This document shows, piece after piece, positions 14,349 to 24,588 of a DNA stretch of 43,173 bases. Location of the stretch: positions 1 to 43,173 of IMG/VR virus record IMGVR_UViG_3300043470_000527; one strand, written 5' to 3'. The position numbers and the translations under genes were made by a program. Under the pieces are notes generated by a model. It searched no databases and had not been told where the DNA came from. It worked only from the letters and a program-made list of their open reading frames with translations. This DNA comes from a virus. Every line of letters starts with the position of its first letter. Position 1 is the first letter of the stretch.

Positions 14349-14799
14349 TATAGTTCACAACCACATTTTTACCTTTGTTAAAAGTTTGATCATCATCAAC
14401 TAGTGTTACTGTTAATTTGCAGCCTTTTGAAGTTATTGCTCCAACAGATGCAGATGCCTTAAATGGTCTTCCACCTCTGCCAGAAGTTGTGCTTTCACTT
14501 AAAAATGATGGGGTGGCAACAACAAGAACATTGTTGTCTGCAAAAGCTGGACTAAAAACAATATCATGTTCGTACTCTCCAGTTCCTGCTGAAGCCTGAC
14601 CAGTAATTCTTTCTGCTAAGATTTGAATTGGTCTTGTTGTAGATTTAAAAAATTGACCCTGAACATCAATTACGTCTGCAACACTTTCAGTGGCTTGATT
14701 CCCTGTGACAGAAGCACCAACTCGTGCTATCTCATCAACTAGGCTATTTAACCATTCTGTAGTTATTGGAAGACCATCCGTTAATCTACTAACGCCCAT
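14323..14799 (-). CDS. Putative minor structural protein (158 aa)
   Basis: The protein begins MGVSRLTDGLPITTEWLNSL and is beta-rich in its second half (EHDIVFSPAFADNNVLVVAT, SKGCKLTVTLVDDDQTF, NVVVNYIAIGKRSS), like a compact sandwich from a tail fibre tip or baseplate component. It follows the coiled-coil gene with a TAATG overlap. It has no enzyme motif, and function is inferred only from fold-like pattern and proximity to the fibre genes. Confidence 0.5.
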   Translation of the reverse strand: MGVSRLTDGLPITTEWLNSLVDEIARVGASVTGNQATESVADVIDVQGQFFKSTTRPIQILAERITGQASAGTGEYEHDIVFSPAFADNNVLVVATPSFLSESTTSGRGGRPFKASASVGAITSKGCKLTVTLVDDDQTFNKGKNVVVNYIAIGKRSS

Positions 14800-14969
14800 T
14801 ACTTAGAGTCCTCTTTTGATGACTTTAATTCTGCAAGTTCTGCATCTTTTGCCTGAAGAGCTTCTGTTGCCTGTGCCTTAAGTACAGCCATTTGTGTTTC
14901 ATACTGGCTTGTAATTTGACCAATACGGTTTTGTAGTTCTTGAACTACTAGTTCTAGTGTTGTTGACAT
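14799..14969 (-). CDS. Small coiled-coil protein (56 aa)
   Basis: From the ATG at 14969 (AGGAGA six bases upstream) the product is a single predicted coiled coil, with heptad-like LVVQELQNRIGQITSQYE and EALQAKDAELAELKSS. A longer frame to 15005 would include the promoter -10 region and is rejected. It is driven directly by a strong promoter. It could be a trimerisation or scaffolding helix for the adjacent structural proteins, or a small regulator. Confidence 0.65.
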   Translation of the reverse strand: MSTTLELVVQELQNRIGQITSQYETQMAVLKAQATEALQAKDAELAELKSSKEDSK

Positions 14970-14996
14970 TATTTCTCCTTTTTGGTTGTCACCTAT

Positions 14997-15025
14997 ATTA
15001 TACATTATCTTTTGGGTTTTGTCTA
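14997..15025 (-). promoter_or_regulatory. Strong sigma70-type promoter for the left-hand operon
   Basis: The minus strand has -35 TAGACA (15020-15025), a 17-base spacer and a perfect -10 TATAAT (14997-15002). It lies in the 79-base gap after the 733-residue fibre gene and before the small coiled-coil gene, giving a leader of about 20-25 bases with AGGAGA. It may start transcription that runs on into the HNH, phosphoesterase, helicase and primase genes. A weak AT-rich 6-bp inverted repeat overlaps the -35. Confidence 0.8.
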
Positions 15026-15048
15026 GTTTTTAAAACTATATTAATAAA

Positions 15049-17250
15049 TTATACTATTGTTTCAACCCATGGATTGGTAGATGAAGTGTATGTTCCAGTA
15101 GTTGCAGCTACGTCTACTCTATTTGTTTGAGTATACTCTACAATTAGTCTTGCTGTACTTTGTGTAAAGTTTGAGATACCACCACTTTTATTAATAAAAA
15201 CCCTAGAATTTGGATCAAGCAATTTGGTGTATAACTGATCGTTTGTTCTATTAATGTTTCCAGAATCAGACCACGAATAGTAGTTAATTGCTGCATTACC
15301 AACATCCACAGTATAAGTTCCTGTTCCAGATGATTCTGTCATTCTTAGGTTTGCAGATACCAGTGTTCTATTTGATGCAAGCTTAATTCCAGAAGCAGAG
15401 AAATCTCCACGACCAGTATATTTAAACCTATATCTTTCTTGTACAAGACTTGAAACTTGTGTTATTGAACTATAACTAACACCAGCCTGAATGTTACTTA
15501 CAGTTCCAGATATTCCGCTTCCAGAAACTGTAAACCAATCTCCATAATCATCTCCTCTTCGACCCCTTAATCTTCTTTCTGTTACTCTTGTATAAAAACT
15601 ATCCGAAGAAGTAAGTGCGTTATTTGTTTCTGTTCCACTTGAAATTGTTGTAGTTGAACTAGCAGATGTGCCAACAGTATAGTTAATTATATTTGTTGAC
15701 TCAACTGGGCTTTGGGTCCAGACTACTTTTGCACCACTTACTATTTTATTAGTAAGACCATATGCTAACACTTTGATATTATAGGTATTTCCTTGATTAT
15801 TAACAACATTTGGTGGGGAAAATACTCTAGATATTGTGGATCCATTTGTAAAAGACTGAGAATCAATAGTTTCATATAGGCTCCAAGTAGAAGCAGAGCT
15901 TGCCTTATAATAAATTCTATAAAAATCTACATCAGCTGATCTGTTGGTCCATCTAATATTTATTTCTGACCAGAATGCTGTGGTTCCAGCATTAGTGGAA
16001 ATTGAAGCTGTAAGATTTGGTCTTGCAAGAGAAAAGAAAGCATTTGGTGAGTAAGCATATTCAACTGTGTTTGATCTTCCACTTCCTTCACCTAAAGTAT
16101 TAAATGCTTCAATTTGGATTCTATAAATAGTATTTGCTCCAGTAGAATAAGTTCTTGTATACTTTCCATCTAAAGATGTAAAAGGAGGGCTTCTGTAATT
16201 AATGCTTGGTGGATAAAATCTTATATCTCCAGAAACAGCTCCAGTGTTTGTTAAAGATAAAGAGACGTTTCCAGTACTTGTATTTATACCAGTAATTGTT
16301 GCACCAGATCTAATTCCAGTTCCTGCAACTCCCCATCCAACAGAAAATCCAGAAGTTACAAGAGTGCTTTCCTGATTAAATATTCTTATTATGTTGCTAC
16401 CAGAAGTTCCAGTAACCCCATATTGATAAGGAGACCCACCATCATCATAGAACCTATAAGAAGACGTATCATATCTAGGCGTTGGAGTCCATTGTAAAGT
16501 TACAGACCCACTTGTTGGACTAGCTGAAAACTTTGACAAATCAGTTATGGGCTCTGGTGCTGCCGTTTCAGTGGTTAAGGAAATAAAGCTTGACTTATCC
16601 CCTACTACTGGAGCACCATCTACAGTTTCAATAGGTACTAAATAAAATACATAGTTTCTTTCTCTTATTGTTGAGTAAGTGTAACTATTGTTTTTTTGAT
16701 AAATCATATTTGTTCCTGGAGTTGTTATTGAAAATCCAGTCCAAGGTTCTGCTAAGGTTAGCTGAGTATTGCTTTGAATACTAGAAACCATTCCAATTTC
16801 AGTTAATACCGTATCTATGACGCTATAAAGAATATTATTTCTTACCAAGGTTGTTGTAAATGTTGTTCCAACCCCAGTAACAGTTCTTGATCCTTGAGTT
16901 AAAAGTAGTTTTTGAGTAGTTGTTATTATGTTTGCAGATACGTCTATGTCAGCTTGTCTAACAAAAGAAGTTGTCAGGTTTCCCAGAGGCTTTACTGAAA
17001 CCCAAAATTGATAAGAGCTTACATTTGGTGCTGCGTTCCAAGTAAAAGTAATGTTATCGTTTGTATGAGTTTCTCGAAAATTTATAACGTTTGACCTTAA
17101 TCTACTATAAAATAATTCCCAAGATCCATCGACTTTTACATATCCTGTTGAAACTGGTTGCCAATATTTATTAACTTTTACATTGGCTTCTGTTATATTT
17201 TGCCAATCACGAGCCCCATTATTTTTACTTGCTCTTACTTCAAAAGCCAT
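15049..17250 (-). CDS. Tail fibre/minor tail protein with FN3-like domains (733 aa)
   Basis: At least three fibronectin type III-like units can be picked out by their W...Y patterns: ITFTWNAAPNVSSYQFWVSV, SVTLQWTPTPRYDTSSYRFY and INIRWTNRSADVDFYRIYYK. Between them are glycine/serine/threonine-rich beta stretches. The N-terminus MAFEVRASKNNGARDWQNIT is followed by KVNKYWQPVSTGYVKVDGSW, a motif common at the start of fibre proteins. It probably forms part of the tail tip or side fibres and binds carbohydrate on the host surface. It shares TAATG with the preceding small gene. There is no enzyme motif or signal peptide. Confidence 0.75.
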   Translation of the reverse strand: MAFEVRASKNNGARDWQNITEANVKVNKYWQPVSTGYVKVDGSWELFYSRLRSNVINFRETHTNDNITFTWNAAPNVSSYQFWVSVKPLGNLTTSFVRQADIDVSANIITTTQKLLLTQGSRTVTGVGTTFTTTLVRNNILYSVIDTVLTEIGMVSSIQSNTQLTLAEPWTGFSITTPGTNMIYQKNNSYTYSTIRERNYVFYLVPIETVDGAPVVGDKSSFISLTTETAAPEPITDLSKFSASPTSGSVTLQWTPTPRYDTSSYRFYDDGGSPYQYGVTGTSGSNIIRIFNQESTLVTSGFSVGWGVAGTGIRSGATITGINTSTGNVSLSLTNTGAVSGDIRFYPPSINYRSPPFTSLDGKYTRTYSTGANTIYRIQIEAFNTLGEGSGRSNTVEYAYSPNAFFSLARPNLTASISTNAGTTAFWSEINIRWTNRSADVDFYRIYYKASSASTWSLYETIDSQSFTNGSTISRVFSPPNVVNNQGNTYNIKVLAYGLTNKIVSGAKVVWTQSPVESTNIINYTVGTSASSTTTISSGTETNNALTSSDSFYTRVTERRLRGRRGDDYGDWFTVSGSGISGTVSNIQAGVSYSSITQVSSLVQERYRFKYTGRGDFSASGIKLASNRTLVSANLRMTESSGTGTYTVDVGNAAINYYSWSDSGNINRTNDQLYTKLLDPNSRVFINKSGGISNFTQSTARLIVEYTQTNRVDVAATTGTYTSSTNPWVETIV

Positions 17251-17609
17251 TATAGGAAAGTTAACCAGATATCGCCTTCATCGCCTACTGTATTTTGAGG
17301 GGATGACTGCGAAATGGTTATTCTTCTATAGGCAGATGGAAGAGTTATTGTGGATATATTTAATCTATCAGTTGCAGATGGGGCATCTATTTCTAACCAA
17401 GTTGGTTTTTTCCAGATAACTCCCTCTCCATCGTTGCTTAGGTAATAGGAATCTTTGTTTTCAAAATCCAAACTTGTAAGTGTTCCATCCGAAGAGTTTA
17501 TTATTACTCCATCTTTGATGAAATCTGATACAGAAAGCCCTCTTTTTGAAACCAAATATGAAGCCTTTAATGGTGTATTAAAGTTATGTAAAACTTTATC
17601 TGCAGACAC
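17250..17609 (-). CDS. Putative minor structural protein (119 aa)
   Basis: This small protein starts at a GTG with GGAGGA upstream. It contains VSKRGLSVSDFIKDGVIINS and SYYLSNDGEGVIWKKPTWLE, a pattern I associate with short fibre-associated phage proteins, and ends GDEGDIWLTFL, a 'GDxWxxxl' end seen in fibre tip domains. It is wedged between two large fibre genes and was likely selected with them. Its exact role is unknown. Confidence 0.6.
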   Translation of the reverse strand: MSADKVLHNFNTPLKASYLVSKRGLSVSDFIKDGVIINSSDGTLTSLDFENKDSYYLSNDGEGVIWKKPTWLEIDAPSATDRLNISTITLPSAYRRITISQSSPQNTVGDEGDIWLTFL

Positions 17610-17618
17610 TTTATCCTC

Positions 17619-20600
17619 CTATGATTGAGCTTCTGACCAAGAAGCAAGTGCAACAACTCTTGAAGTAGTGGTTGAAAGGTTTCTTGCAGTAATTGTCAAA
17701 ATATCTGGACCATTTGGGAATCCAGGGGTTTTTGAATTTCCATCGCCACTCAAAATTGAAGTTCCAAGTTCTCTGATGTCAGCTAGATCAAATCTTGTTA
17801 CAGTGTCAGAGTTTGCTGTTGTTCCACCTGGGAAATCTGTATAGAATGAAAATATAACATCTCCACCCTGTATTAGTCCAGTAGCAGTAATATTTTCAGT
17901 TGAAGAAGTATTGTCAGTTCCATCATGGTAGTATACCTGAGACAATGATCCAGAGCCGACTGATGTTTGCTCCCAAAGAGAAACATTAGTAGGGAAAGCA
18001 GTTCCACCATGAGTAATTCTGTCAGGATTTAAAACTCCTTCTATTAAGAAGGGACCAGTTCCAAGAATTTCTATAGATTCTGGCAAAAGTTGCATTGTGT
18101 TTACAACATCTCTTTTTCCAAAATTTCTACCGATTCCGCTATCTACTGAAGGAGCAATTCTAAGACTAATAAGTGGTCTAGTGGCTCCAGATCCAATTTC
18201 AAGCCTTCTTTTCATTCTTGCACTAAACTTAACACCACGATCTGAGTCATAGCCACCATCCATTATTACAGATGATCCCCAGTGACTTAAGGATGGAGCA
18301 CAAGTTTGAGTTATTACTCTAACAGAAATTTGCTCTGCATTGTTAAATACTAGCTCAATTCCAGATATTGGGGCTCCAGAAGTATTAAAGTTTTGAGCAG
18401 ATCCACCAAGCGTAGAGGAAAGACTAAAGGTTTTTGCTGTAGAGTCAAAAGATACAACATAGTATGGGATAGATGTGTTTAGTGTAACACCAGAAGGGAC
18501 TGTTAATATATCTACCCTAGAACCAACCGCAATTAAACTGTCCCAACTTGCACCAGAAGGAAAACTAAAAACTGTTGCTGTTGGTGCAGTTTGACTTGCA
18601 ACTGTTATTCCAGTCTGTTCTTTATACAGTGCTCCTGGAACAGAAGAGTCTGGGAAAAATGATTGGGCAGATCCTGATCCAGAAGAAAGCCTTGTAACTT
18701 GAGTTACCTTAAATTCTTGATTAAGGTATGGCTGAGGCACATTATTTAAGATAATTTTACTTAGGGGAGGATTTGCTGTTAGTTCTATAGAGGTTCCAGT
18801 TACTGTTGCTCCAAAAGCTCCAAGAATTGTGCCAAGCTTAGTTCCATCTGCTAAATATATAATATCTCCAGCGGTAAAAGATTGGGAAGTGCTAAATGTT
18901 AGAAAAGAGCTGCCAGATGCTGTACTAACTGTACCAACTCCATCGTAACTTCCAGTAACAATTGATTGAGTAGCATTTCTAATAAGAGAAATAGGATACC
19001 CTCCAACAGTAGAGTTAAAAGATCCAACAGCAGTATATTGCATCATTTCTGATGCTGGATTTGCTCCATTTCTTTCAACTAATAGATAACCAATTGGATC
19101 TCCAGAAACTCCCGTTGGGGCAACGGTTCTCCATCCAGTAACGTCTTGCACATAAAGAACTTGATCTCCTGCTTCAAGTCTTAGACCAGAAACATCTGAT
19201 GTTGATGGTATTGTATTTGGACTAGTTGTACCAGCAATTAATTTTGTTCTTGGGGCAAAATGACTAATTTCATATCTTGCAGGAAGATTTCCTGAACGCA
19301 TGTATGATTGTGTGTTTAAGTTGTTGTTTGGTATTCTGTGAAAATATAAAATATCTCCATTAATCATTCTCATTCCGTAGCGAATAAATCCAGAACCGTA
19401 CCAAGTGTAATCAATGTAGATCATTTGCATTTTTGTAGGGTCAAGTATGTATCCAGAAGGACCAGTTGAATCTAGCTTATCTAGATTAAATTGATCTTGA
19501 GGAGTTCTTACTGTTTGAACCTTGTACGCTTTTGCACCAGTTGCAGCAATTCCACGATATGCTGGTGAAACCTTAAGGTTGGTGTTTGAGTCAATATATA
19601 GGACCCTATACACCTGCCCCTTAATTACAATATTGTCTCCAACTACCAGTTGCTTTAAAAATCTAGTATCTTGTCCAATAACAATATTTGATTTGTTTGT
19701 TACAGAAACTGTTCCATAAAGCGGTTTATTTGAAGATCTTTTACAAGCCCAAAGCTTTTCTCCATCATACTCTACAAAAACACCATTCATTTCATTAAAC
19801 ATTCCAACTCTTGTTGCTGCTCCTGCCCATTTTTTAACAGTAACAACAGAGTTTTCTCCAGAAGGGTTTATGTTTGTTGAAAAATTAAATCCTGGGGTAA
19901 TAGTCGTTTTATAAGTAAATGTGTTTTGATTGATTACATCTTGAACCAAGAATTCTCCATTAAATGGGTTATAGTCTCCACCAACAACCTCTATTCCTTC
20001 AATTTTAACGACTGCCCCATATTGAAGACCATGATCCTGAACCGTTTCTACAACTATTGTTGCATTTCCAGTTATAACATCTGATTCAATGTTTTGAATA
20101 TCATAGCTTGGAGTTAATTTTGTTCCAGTTGAAAACTGTAGACCTTTTCCAGATTGATATCTAAATGTTTTTCTAGTTTGTCTAATTTGCTGTAATCCTA
20201 CAACGTTGTTTACTGTACTAATTTGTACTCCACCATTTGCAGGAGTATGTTGAATAAAAGAATCTGGCTTACACACAATAAGAGATCCAGAGTTTACTGC
20301 ACCCGTTGACGTAAAACTAGTACCAATAGTAATTGGAGATTTTACAACTAAGTCAAATGGGTTTGGAACAGACTCTACTATATAAGATCCATTTACCAAA
20401 GAAGCTGAAACACCTGTAGCACCAGTAGCTGACCCATTGATTGTTGATACTCCATTAATTAAAATTGGTGTTCCTGGGATTAACCCATGCGGTTGAGAAA
20501 AACCAATTGTCATGTTGCCACCAGTGAATACAGAGTCTATGTCAAAAGAGTCATATGATCCAAACACGCCTCCAGGAATGTGTGCGTTGTCAAAAGTTCC

Positions 20601-21557
20601 TCCTCCACTAATAGAGGTTAGCGTTCCGTCTAAGATTGAACCACTGGGAACTCGTGCTTTTGATTGATAAGAAAACATTTTGGACACATCAAGAACCATT
20701 CCCGTTCCTGCTGTAGTAAAGGCTGCAGCGGATCCTCCAATTGAATCTGTTATAGTTATTACGTTTGTGCTAAAAGTTCTAACGTAATAAAGAGTATCTA
20801 CTGCAACTGCTGTTGAACCAATGGTGCCAACCGCTCCGCCTAAGCTACTAAAGTATATTGGTTGATTAATAACAAGACCATGATTGTTTAAAGTTAGGTT
20901 TCCACCAGGTGCAGTTACAGCAAACGTCATTGCAGATGGCACTGTTATTGCAAAAGTTCCCTCTGCATTGTTATTTGTCGTTTCTTGAACACTAACTATG
21001 TCGCTTGTTACAAGACCGTGTGGAGATTGAGTGGCAACGTTTATTGCAGATTTAGATCTTGGGCTTGTGCTTGCACTGTAAGAAACAATATCTCCTATTG
21101 CTAAAGCACTCCCACTACTTCCCTTTGAAAAGAAAGAAGCATAATTATTTACTAAAGATAAAGCTTCCCATTTGCTTGGTTGGGTTCCATATTCAAAATC
21201 GGTATCAATCATTGAAAAAGGATGAGCCACTCTCATCTTTCCAACTGAATCCACAACATTATCTGAAGGGGTAAACTTTTCATCATACTCGTCATACATG
21301 ATCTGAAGTTTATCTGTGGAAGCCATATTTCCACAGTAATAATTTAAGACTAGGGTTGTTTTTGAGTCAACTGAGGAACCTGCAACTTCATAAGAGACTG
21401 CATTTAGGTCTGGATCGGAGAAATTATAAATTACCTGATTGGTAGTTACGTTTGTAATAAGAAGAAGATTCTCTCTTTGAATTACCCTTGGAATAACTAT
21501 AGTGTTTTCTGCTGGCGTAAAAACATAGTATGTTTCTAGTAAAACCTTCTTTGCCAT
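17619..21557 (-). CDS. Large virion structural protein, likely tail fibre (1312 aa)
   Basis: The N-terminal part (about 1-150) is a distinct domain ending in DTDFEYGTQPSKWEALSLVN, a pattern I recall from virion proteins of marine phages. From residue about 170 the protein carries several copies of a small beta module marked by HGL (SPHGLVTSDIVSVQE, QPHGLIPGTPILING, QDHGLQYGAVVKIEG), each followed by an 'NG.F.V..v....F' strand pair. The remainder is beta-rich and Gly/Ser/Thr-rich, ending in a globular tip-like region. There are no catalytic motifs. The 1312-residue length and module repetition suit an elongated fibre or tip protein. It starts after an AGGAGA ribosome site 14 bases beyond the previous stop. 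Confidence 0.7.
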   Translation of the reverse strand: MAKKVLLETYYVFTPAENTIVIPRVIQRENLLLITNVTTNQVIYNFSDPDLNAVSYEVAGSSVDSKTTLVLNYYCGNMASTDKLQIMYDEYDEKFTPSDNVVDSVGKMRVAHPFSMIDTDFEYGTQPSKWEALSLVNNYASFFSKGSSGSALAIGDIVSYSASTSPRSKSAINVATQSPHGLVTSDIVSVQETTNNNAEGTFAITVPSAMTFAVTAPGGNLTLNNHGLVINQPIYFSSLGGAVGTIGSTAVAVDTLYYVRTFSTNVITITDSIGGSAAAFTTAGTGMVLDVSKMFSYQSKARVPSGSILDGTLTSISGGGTFDNAHIPGGVFGSYDSFDIDSVFTGGNMTIGFSQPHGLIPGTPILINGVSTINGSATGATGVSASLVNGSYIVESVPNPFDLVVKSPITIGTSFTSTGAVNSGSLIVCKPDSFIQHTPANGGVQISTVNNVVGLQQIRQTRKTFRYQSGKGLQFSTGTKLTPSYDIQNIESDVITGNATIVVETVQDHGLQYGAVVKIEGIEVVGGDYNPFNGEFLVQDVINQNTFTYKTTITPGFNFSTNINPSGENSVVTVKKWAGAATRVGMFNEMNGVFVEYDGEKLWACKRSSNKPLYGTVSVTNKSNIVIGQDTRFLKQLVVGDNIVIKGQVYRVLYIDSNTNLKVSPAYRGIAATGAKAYKVQTVRTPQDQFNLDKLDSTGPSGYILDPTKMQMIYIDYTWYGSGFIRYGMRMINGDILYFHRIPNNNLNTQSYMRSGNLPARYEISHFAPRTKLIAGTTSPNTIPSTSDVSGLRLEAGDQVLYVQDVTGWRTVAPTGVSGDPIGYLLVERNGANPASEMMQYTAVGSFNSTVGGYPISLIRNATQSIVTGSYDGVGTVSTASGSSFLTFSTSQSFTAGDIIYLADGTKLGTILGAFGATVTGTSIELTANPPLSKIILNNVPQPYLNQEFKVTQVTRLSSGSGSAQSFFPDSSVPGALYKEQTGITVASQTAPTATVFSFPSGASWDSLIAVGSRVDILTVPSGVTLNTSIPYYVVSFDSTAKTFSLSSTLGGSAQNFNTSGAPISGIELVFNNAEQISVRVITQTCAPSLSHWGSSVIMDGGYDSDRGVKFSARMKRRLEIGSGATRPLISLRIAPSVDSGIGRNFGKRDVVNTMQLLPESIEILGTGPFLIEGVLNPDRITHGGTAFPTNVSLWEQTSVGSGSLSQVYYHDGTDNTSSTENITATGLIQGGDVIFSFYTDFPGGTTANSDTVTRFDLADIRELGTSILSGDGNSKTPGFPNGPDILTITARNLSTTTSRVVALASWSEAQS

Positions 21558-21571
21558 TTATATTTCTCCTT

Positions 21572-24500
21572 TTATCCTAAAGCAACATCTACCGCTTTAA
21601 ACGGATAGATCCTACTTGTCTTATTTTTATTTGGTCCTGGAAGAACTTTAACGTTAATAGTAGATCCAGATGGTGGTGACTCTGAAAACTTTAACTTTCC
21701 ATCGCCATCAATCGTAAATCCTTTGTAGGATAGAAAACCTGTCTGCCAAACATATTCCCTATTTTGAATAAATGCTGATTGCATTACTCCATTTAAGGAT
21801 ACGGATAGCCTCATTGGGTTATCTAGAACGATTTTTTTCTGATTATATCTAGGCAAAAAGGTATTGTTTCTGCCATCAAAATTACCAGAGAAGTCATCCA
21901 GTTCAATTATATCATAATAAAATCCAGTTACAGAGCCAGTTACTTCAAGATTTTTAATCTTTACGTTTTCACCAAATTGATCTATTTGGAAGGGAGCATC
22001 ATCTGGTTTGCTAGATCCAACAGTAAAACTATAGCTTTTATCGGACTCTTTAGTATTCATGGATGGGGAGGAGGATGCTGTGCTTCCAGATCCAACAGAA
22101 GTTGAGATTAGGTTTGTAAGATTTTTTCTATACTTTATAGTATTGGTGGAAACTTCTGTAATGATTGCAGAATCTGTAAATGGAAGGTCCCCAGGAATAT
22201 TAAGATTGTAAGCATTTAAGGATCCTTTTACTATTTCTTTTATACCAAACAAGCTAACGCTTACTGTTTGTCCAACATCAAGACGGTGGGCAGATGATGT
22301 TTGAAGTGTAACTTCTCCAGATTCAATCTTTATACTTGTAACTGAAATAGAAGGAAACTGTACATCATTAGCATCCCCCAAATATCCATCAGTATATACT
22401 AAAACATACTTTCCAAAAGTATCCTGTCCCACCTTAATTACTGGAAGATAAGATCCGTTTAGTGCAGTTACTTCGTCATAGTATCTTGAAATATTTGAAA
22501 CAAAAATTACATCTCCTGGAACATACTTATCTGCATCTAAAGCATAAATATAACTATTATAGGCTTCATCTCCATTAGCTAAAATAGTTTTAACAGTTTT
22601 AATTCTAGCAACATCTGATTCTTTTTTATAGCTTGAAACATCTGATATAGAGAGGAATAAAGACTTTGACAAATATTCTTTTGGAGTTTTATCTACATTC
22701 CAAACTGGTGGAACGGATTTTGTAGTAATTATTCTAGAATCACTAGAGTTTACAACAACTGGTATATTTGTTGCATGATAGTCTTTGTTATATTCTTCAT
22801 CTAGTGGACCCTCAAGGCTTAGGTTTGCATTTCCAGAGTTATCTACTGGAAGTTTTTCAAAAACTGTAAACTGGGAAGTAATTGTTGTATTTACATAAAA
22901 AGCTCCAAAGCGAATATTGTCATAAAATTTTGGTGGGCTATTTTTTAGTTTAATTAGATTTGGAGTGACAATTTCTTCTACTATTCCAATAAAATCTCCA
23001 CGAACCTCAACATTGTTGACCAACAGTGTTTCATACAATTGATACCCAACTTTAATTTCTGCAAGACTACTATTGCTTATACTTGCAAAAACGCCTCTTG
23101 GGTTTCCAAAAAGATATGCAGATCCTGACACTTGGTTAACTTTAATAATTGTCTTTCCGTCAACAACTTCTGTTTCTTGCTCAAAATCTATTACTGGTAT
23201 GGAATAAAAGCCTGACTTTAGATAAGATGTTGACCCATATGTTCCAGAAAATATATCACCAGATCCAATTACCCATCCAAACTCATTGCCACCAAGTTGA
23301 GCAGAGTTTGCATAAACATCAGTACCTCTAATTTGACTTGCAGATATGTCTCCAGTTATATTTAGTAAGCTAATATCTGGATTCCAAGTTACAGTAGAAT
23401 CAACGCTTCCTATTTTAAAATGTCCATCGTCATACCAGTAGTTATATGGGTTTATGTAAACTCCGTCATTTCCCTCTTGATTAGAAAGTTTTCCAGTTGT
23501 TACAGTAAAAGGACCTGCATCTGGAGTTACAAAGTCGTGTCCAACCTGATCTGAGTCAACATAGGAAACTATAAATGTTCCATTTAAATTCATATAACCA
23601 GTTTCAGTAAACTCAAGATCCGAAACTGTTATTGTATCTCCAACTGTAAAAATTGAAAGCTCTGACGGTGCACTAGTTTTAAATAAGATTTTGTTGTTTA
23701 ATATTTCAACTTCAGATATTGTGTACTCACTATCATTGCTAACAGAAGAACCTATTTTCATTTCTCCATTATTTATAGTTAAGCTTCCACTAAAGTTTCC
23801 AGACGTTGCTTCAATTTCTCCACGAACAGCAACATTATTAAAAATTGCATTTCCAGCAGCTGTTAAAAGCCATCCATCTGATCCAAGGATTTTATTTTCC
23901 CAACCCTCATGAATAACATTTAATCTATTTACTGGATATCCCTCAAAAAGAATTGGTTCAATTGTATAGGTTTGCTCAACACCGTCATCATCTAAATATT
24001 TAACATAAACATCTGATAGAAAAGAGGTAACTAGCTCTACATAGACTTCTTCATCAGTTAGGTCTGCTGTTCCTGTCTGCGTTCCAGCTACAGTAAAAGT
24101 TGTTGAAGTGGCAGAAATAATTAATTTTTTTTCAAAACTGTATCCAGCTGGAAGAATACCAGAAACTCTAACCTGTTGGTCAGCTTGGAAAGAATTATTG
24201 GCGGTATAGGTTACAGTTGTTCCGTTTCCAGAAACTGCAGTTATTGTAGATCTTCTCTTTCCTTGGGGAGATAAAGTATCATCAAAAAAATCTAAAGACG
24301 GATCTGTAAAAACTCTGGTTATTTGATAATTAGAAGCAGAGGTGCTAACATCAATTTCACCTGAGTCCAGTATTACTATATAGTCTCCAGGACCAAAGTT
24401 AAAATTTCTATTTGCTCTATCCCAGATAACAATATTTTTTGGAGCAGAAGGTACGGATCCATTAAAAGACCAAGATGAAAAACTTTTATCGATTACTCTA

Positions 24501-24586
24501 AAAGAGCTTGCTTCTTGATCTAGGTATCCAGATAGATTTGAAAGATTTGTATTTACTCTTACGTCTGTATAGCTTAACTCTGTCAT
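21572..24586 (-). CDS. Tail tip/fibre protein (1004 aa)
   Basis: The centre holds GSDGWLLTAAGNAIFNNVAV and RGEIEATSGNFSGSLTING, the 'GW.L...G.A.F.N..VRG' pattern typical of central tail tip and fibre proteins (the region after the hub in lambda J-like proteins). Upstream of it a beta module (NSFQADQQVRVSGILPAGY) and downstream a second one (SSAHRLDVGQTVSVSLFGI) resemble the HGL modules of neighbouring genes. The C-terminus has YNQKKIVLDNPMRLSVSLNG, a short adaptor-like beta domain. It is likely part of the adsorption apparatus. It is preceded closely by the 364-residue gene. Confidence 0.75.
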   Translation of the reverse strand: MTELSYTDVRVNTNLSNLSGYLDQEASSFRVIDKSFSSWSFNGSVPSAPKNIVIWDRANRNFNFGPGDYIVILDSGEIDVSTSASNYQITRVFTDPSLDFFDDTLSPQGKRRSTITAVSGNGTTVTYTANNSFQADQQVRVSGILPAGYSFEKKLIISATSTTFTVAGTQTGTADLTDEEVYVELVTSFLSDVYVKYLDDDGVEQTYTIEPILFEGYPVNRLNVIHEGWENKILGSDGWLLTAAGNAIFNNVAVRGEIEATSGNFSGSLTINNGEMKIGSSVSNDSEYTISEVEILNNKILFKTSAPSELSIFTVGDTITVSDLEFTETGYMNLNGTFIVSYVDSDQVGHDFVTPDAGPFTVTTGKLSNQEGNDGVYINPYNYWYDDGHFKIGSVDSTVTWNPDISLLNITGDISASQIRGTDVYANSAQLGGNEFGWVIGSGDIFSGTYGSTSYLKSGFYSIPVIDFEQETEVVDGKTIIKVNQVSGSAYLFGNPRGVFASISNSSLAEIKVGYQLYETLLVNNVEVRGDFIGIVEEIVTPNLIKLKNSPPKFYDNIRFGAFYVNTTITSQFTVFEKLPVDNSGNANLSLEGPLDEEYNKDYHATNIPVVVNSSDSRIITTKSVPPVWNVDKTPKEYLSKSLFLSISDVSSYKKESDVARIKTVKTILANGDEAYNSYIYALDADKYVPGDVIFVSNISRYYDEVTALNGSYLPVIKVGQDTFGKYVLVYTDGYLGDANDVQFPSISVTSIKIESGEVTLQTSSAHRLDVGQTVSVSLFGIKEIVKGSLNAYNLNIPGDLPFTDSAIITEVSTNTIKYRKNLTNLISTSVGSGSTASSSPSMNTKESDKSYSFTVGSSKPDDAPFQIDQFGENVKIKNLEVTGSVTGFYYDIIELDDFSGNFDGRNNTFLPRYNQKKIVLDNPMRLSVSLNGVMQSAFIQNREYVWQTGFLSYKGFTIDGDGKLKFSESPPSGSTINVKVLPGPNKNKTSRIYPFKAVDVALG

Positions 24587-24588
24587 AT

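Noticed and set aside
15024-15038. TAGTTT/AAACTA inverted repeat after the 733-residue gene
   Set aside because: Only six AT-rich pairs and it overlaps the promoter -35; unlikely to terminate transcription.
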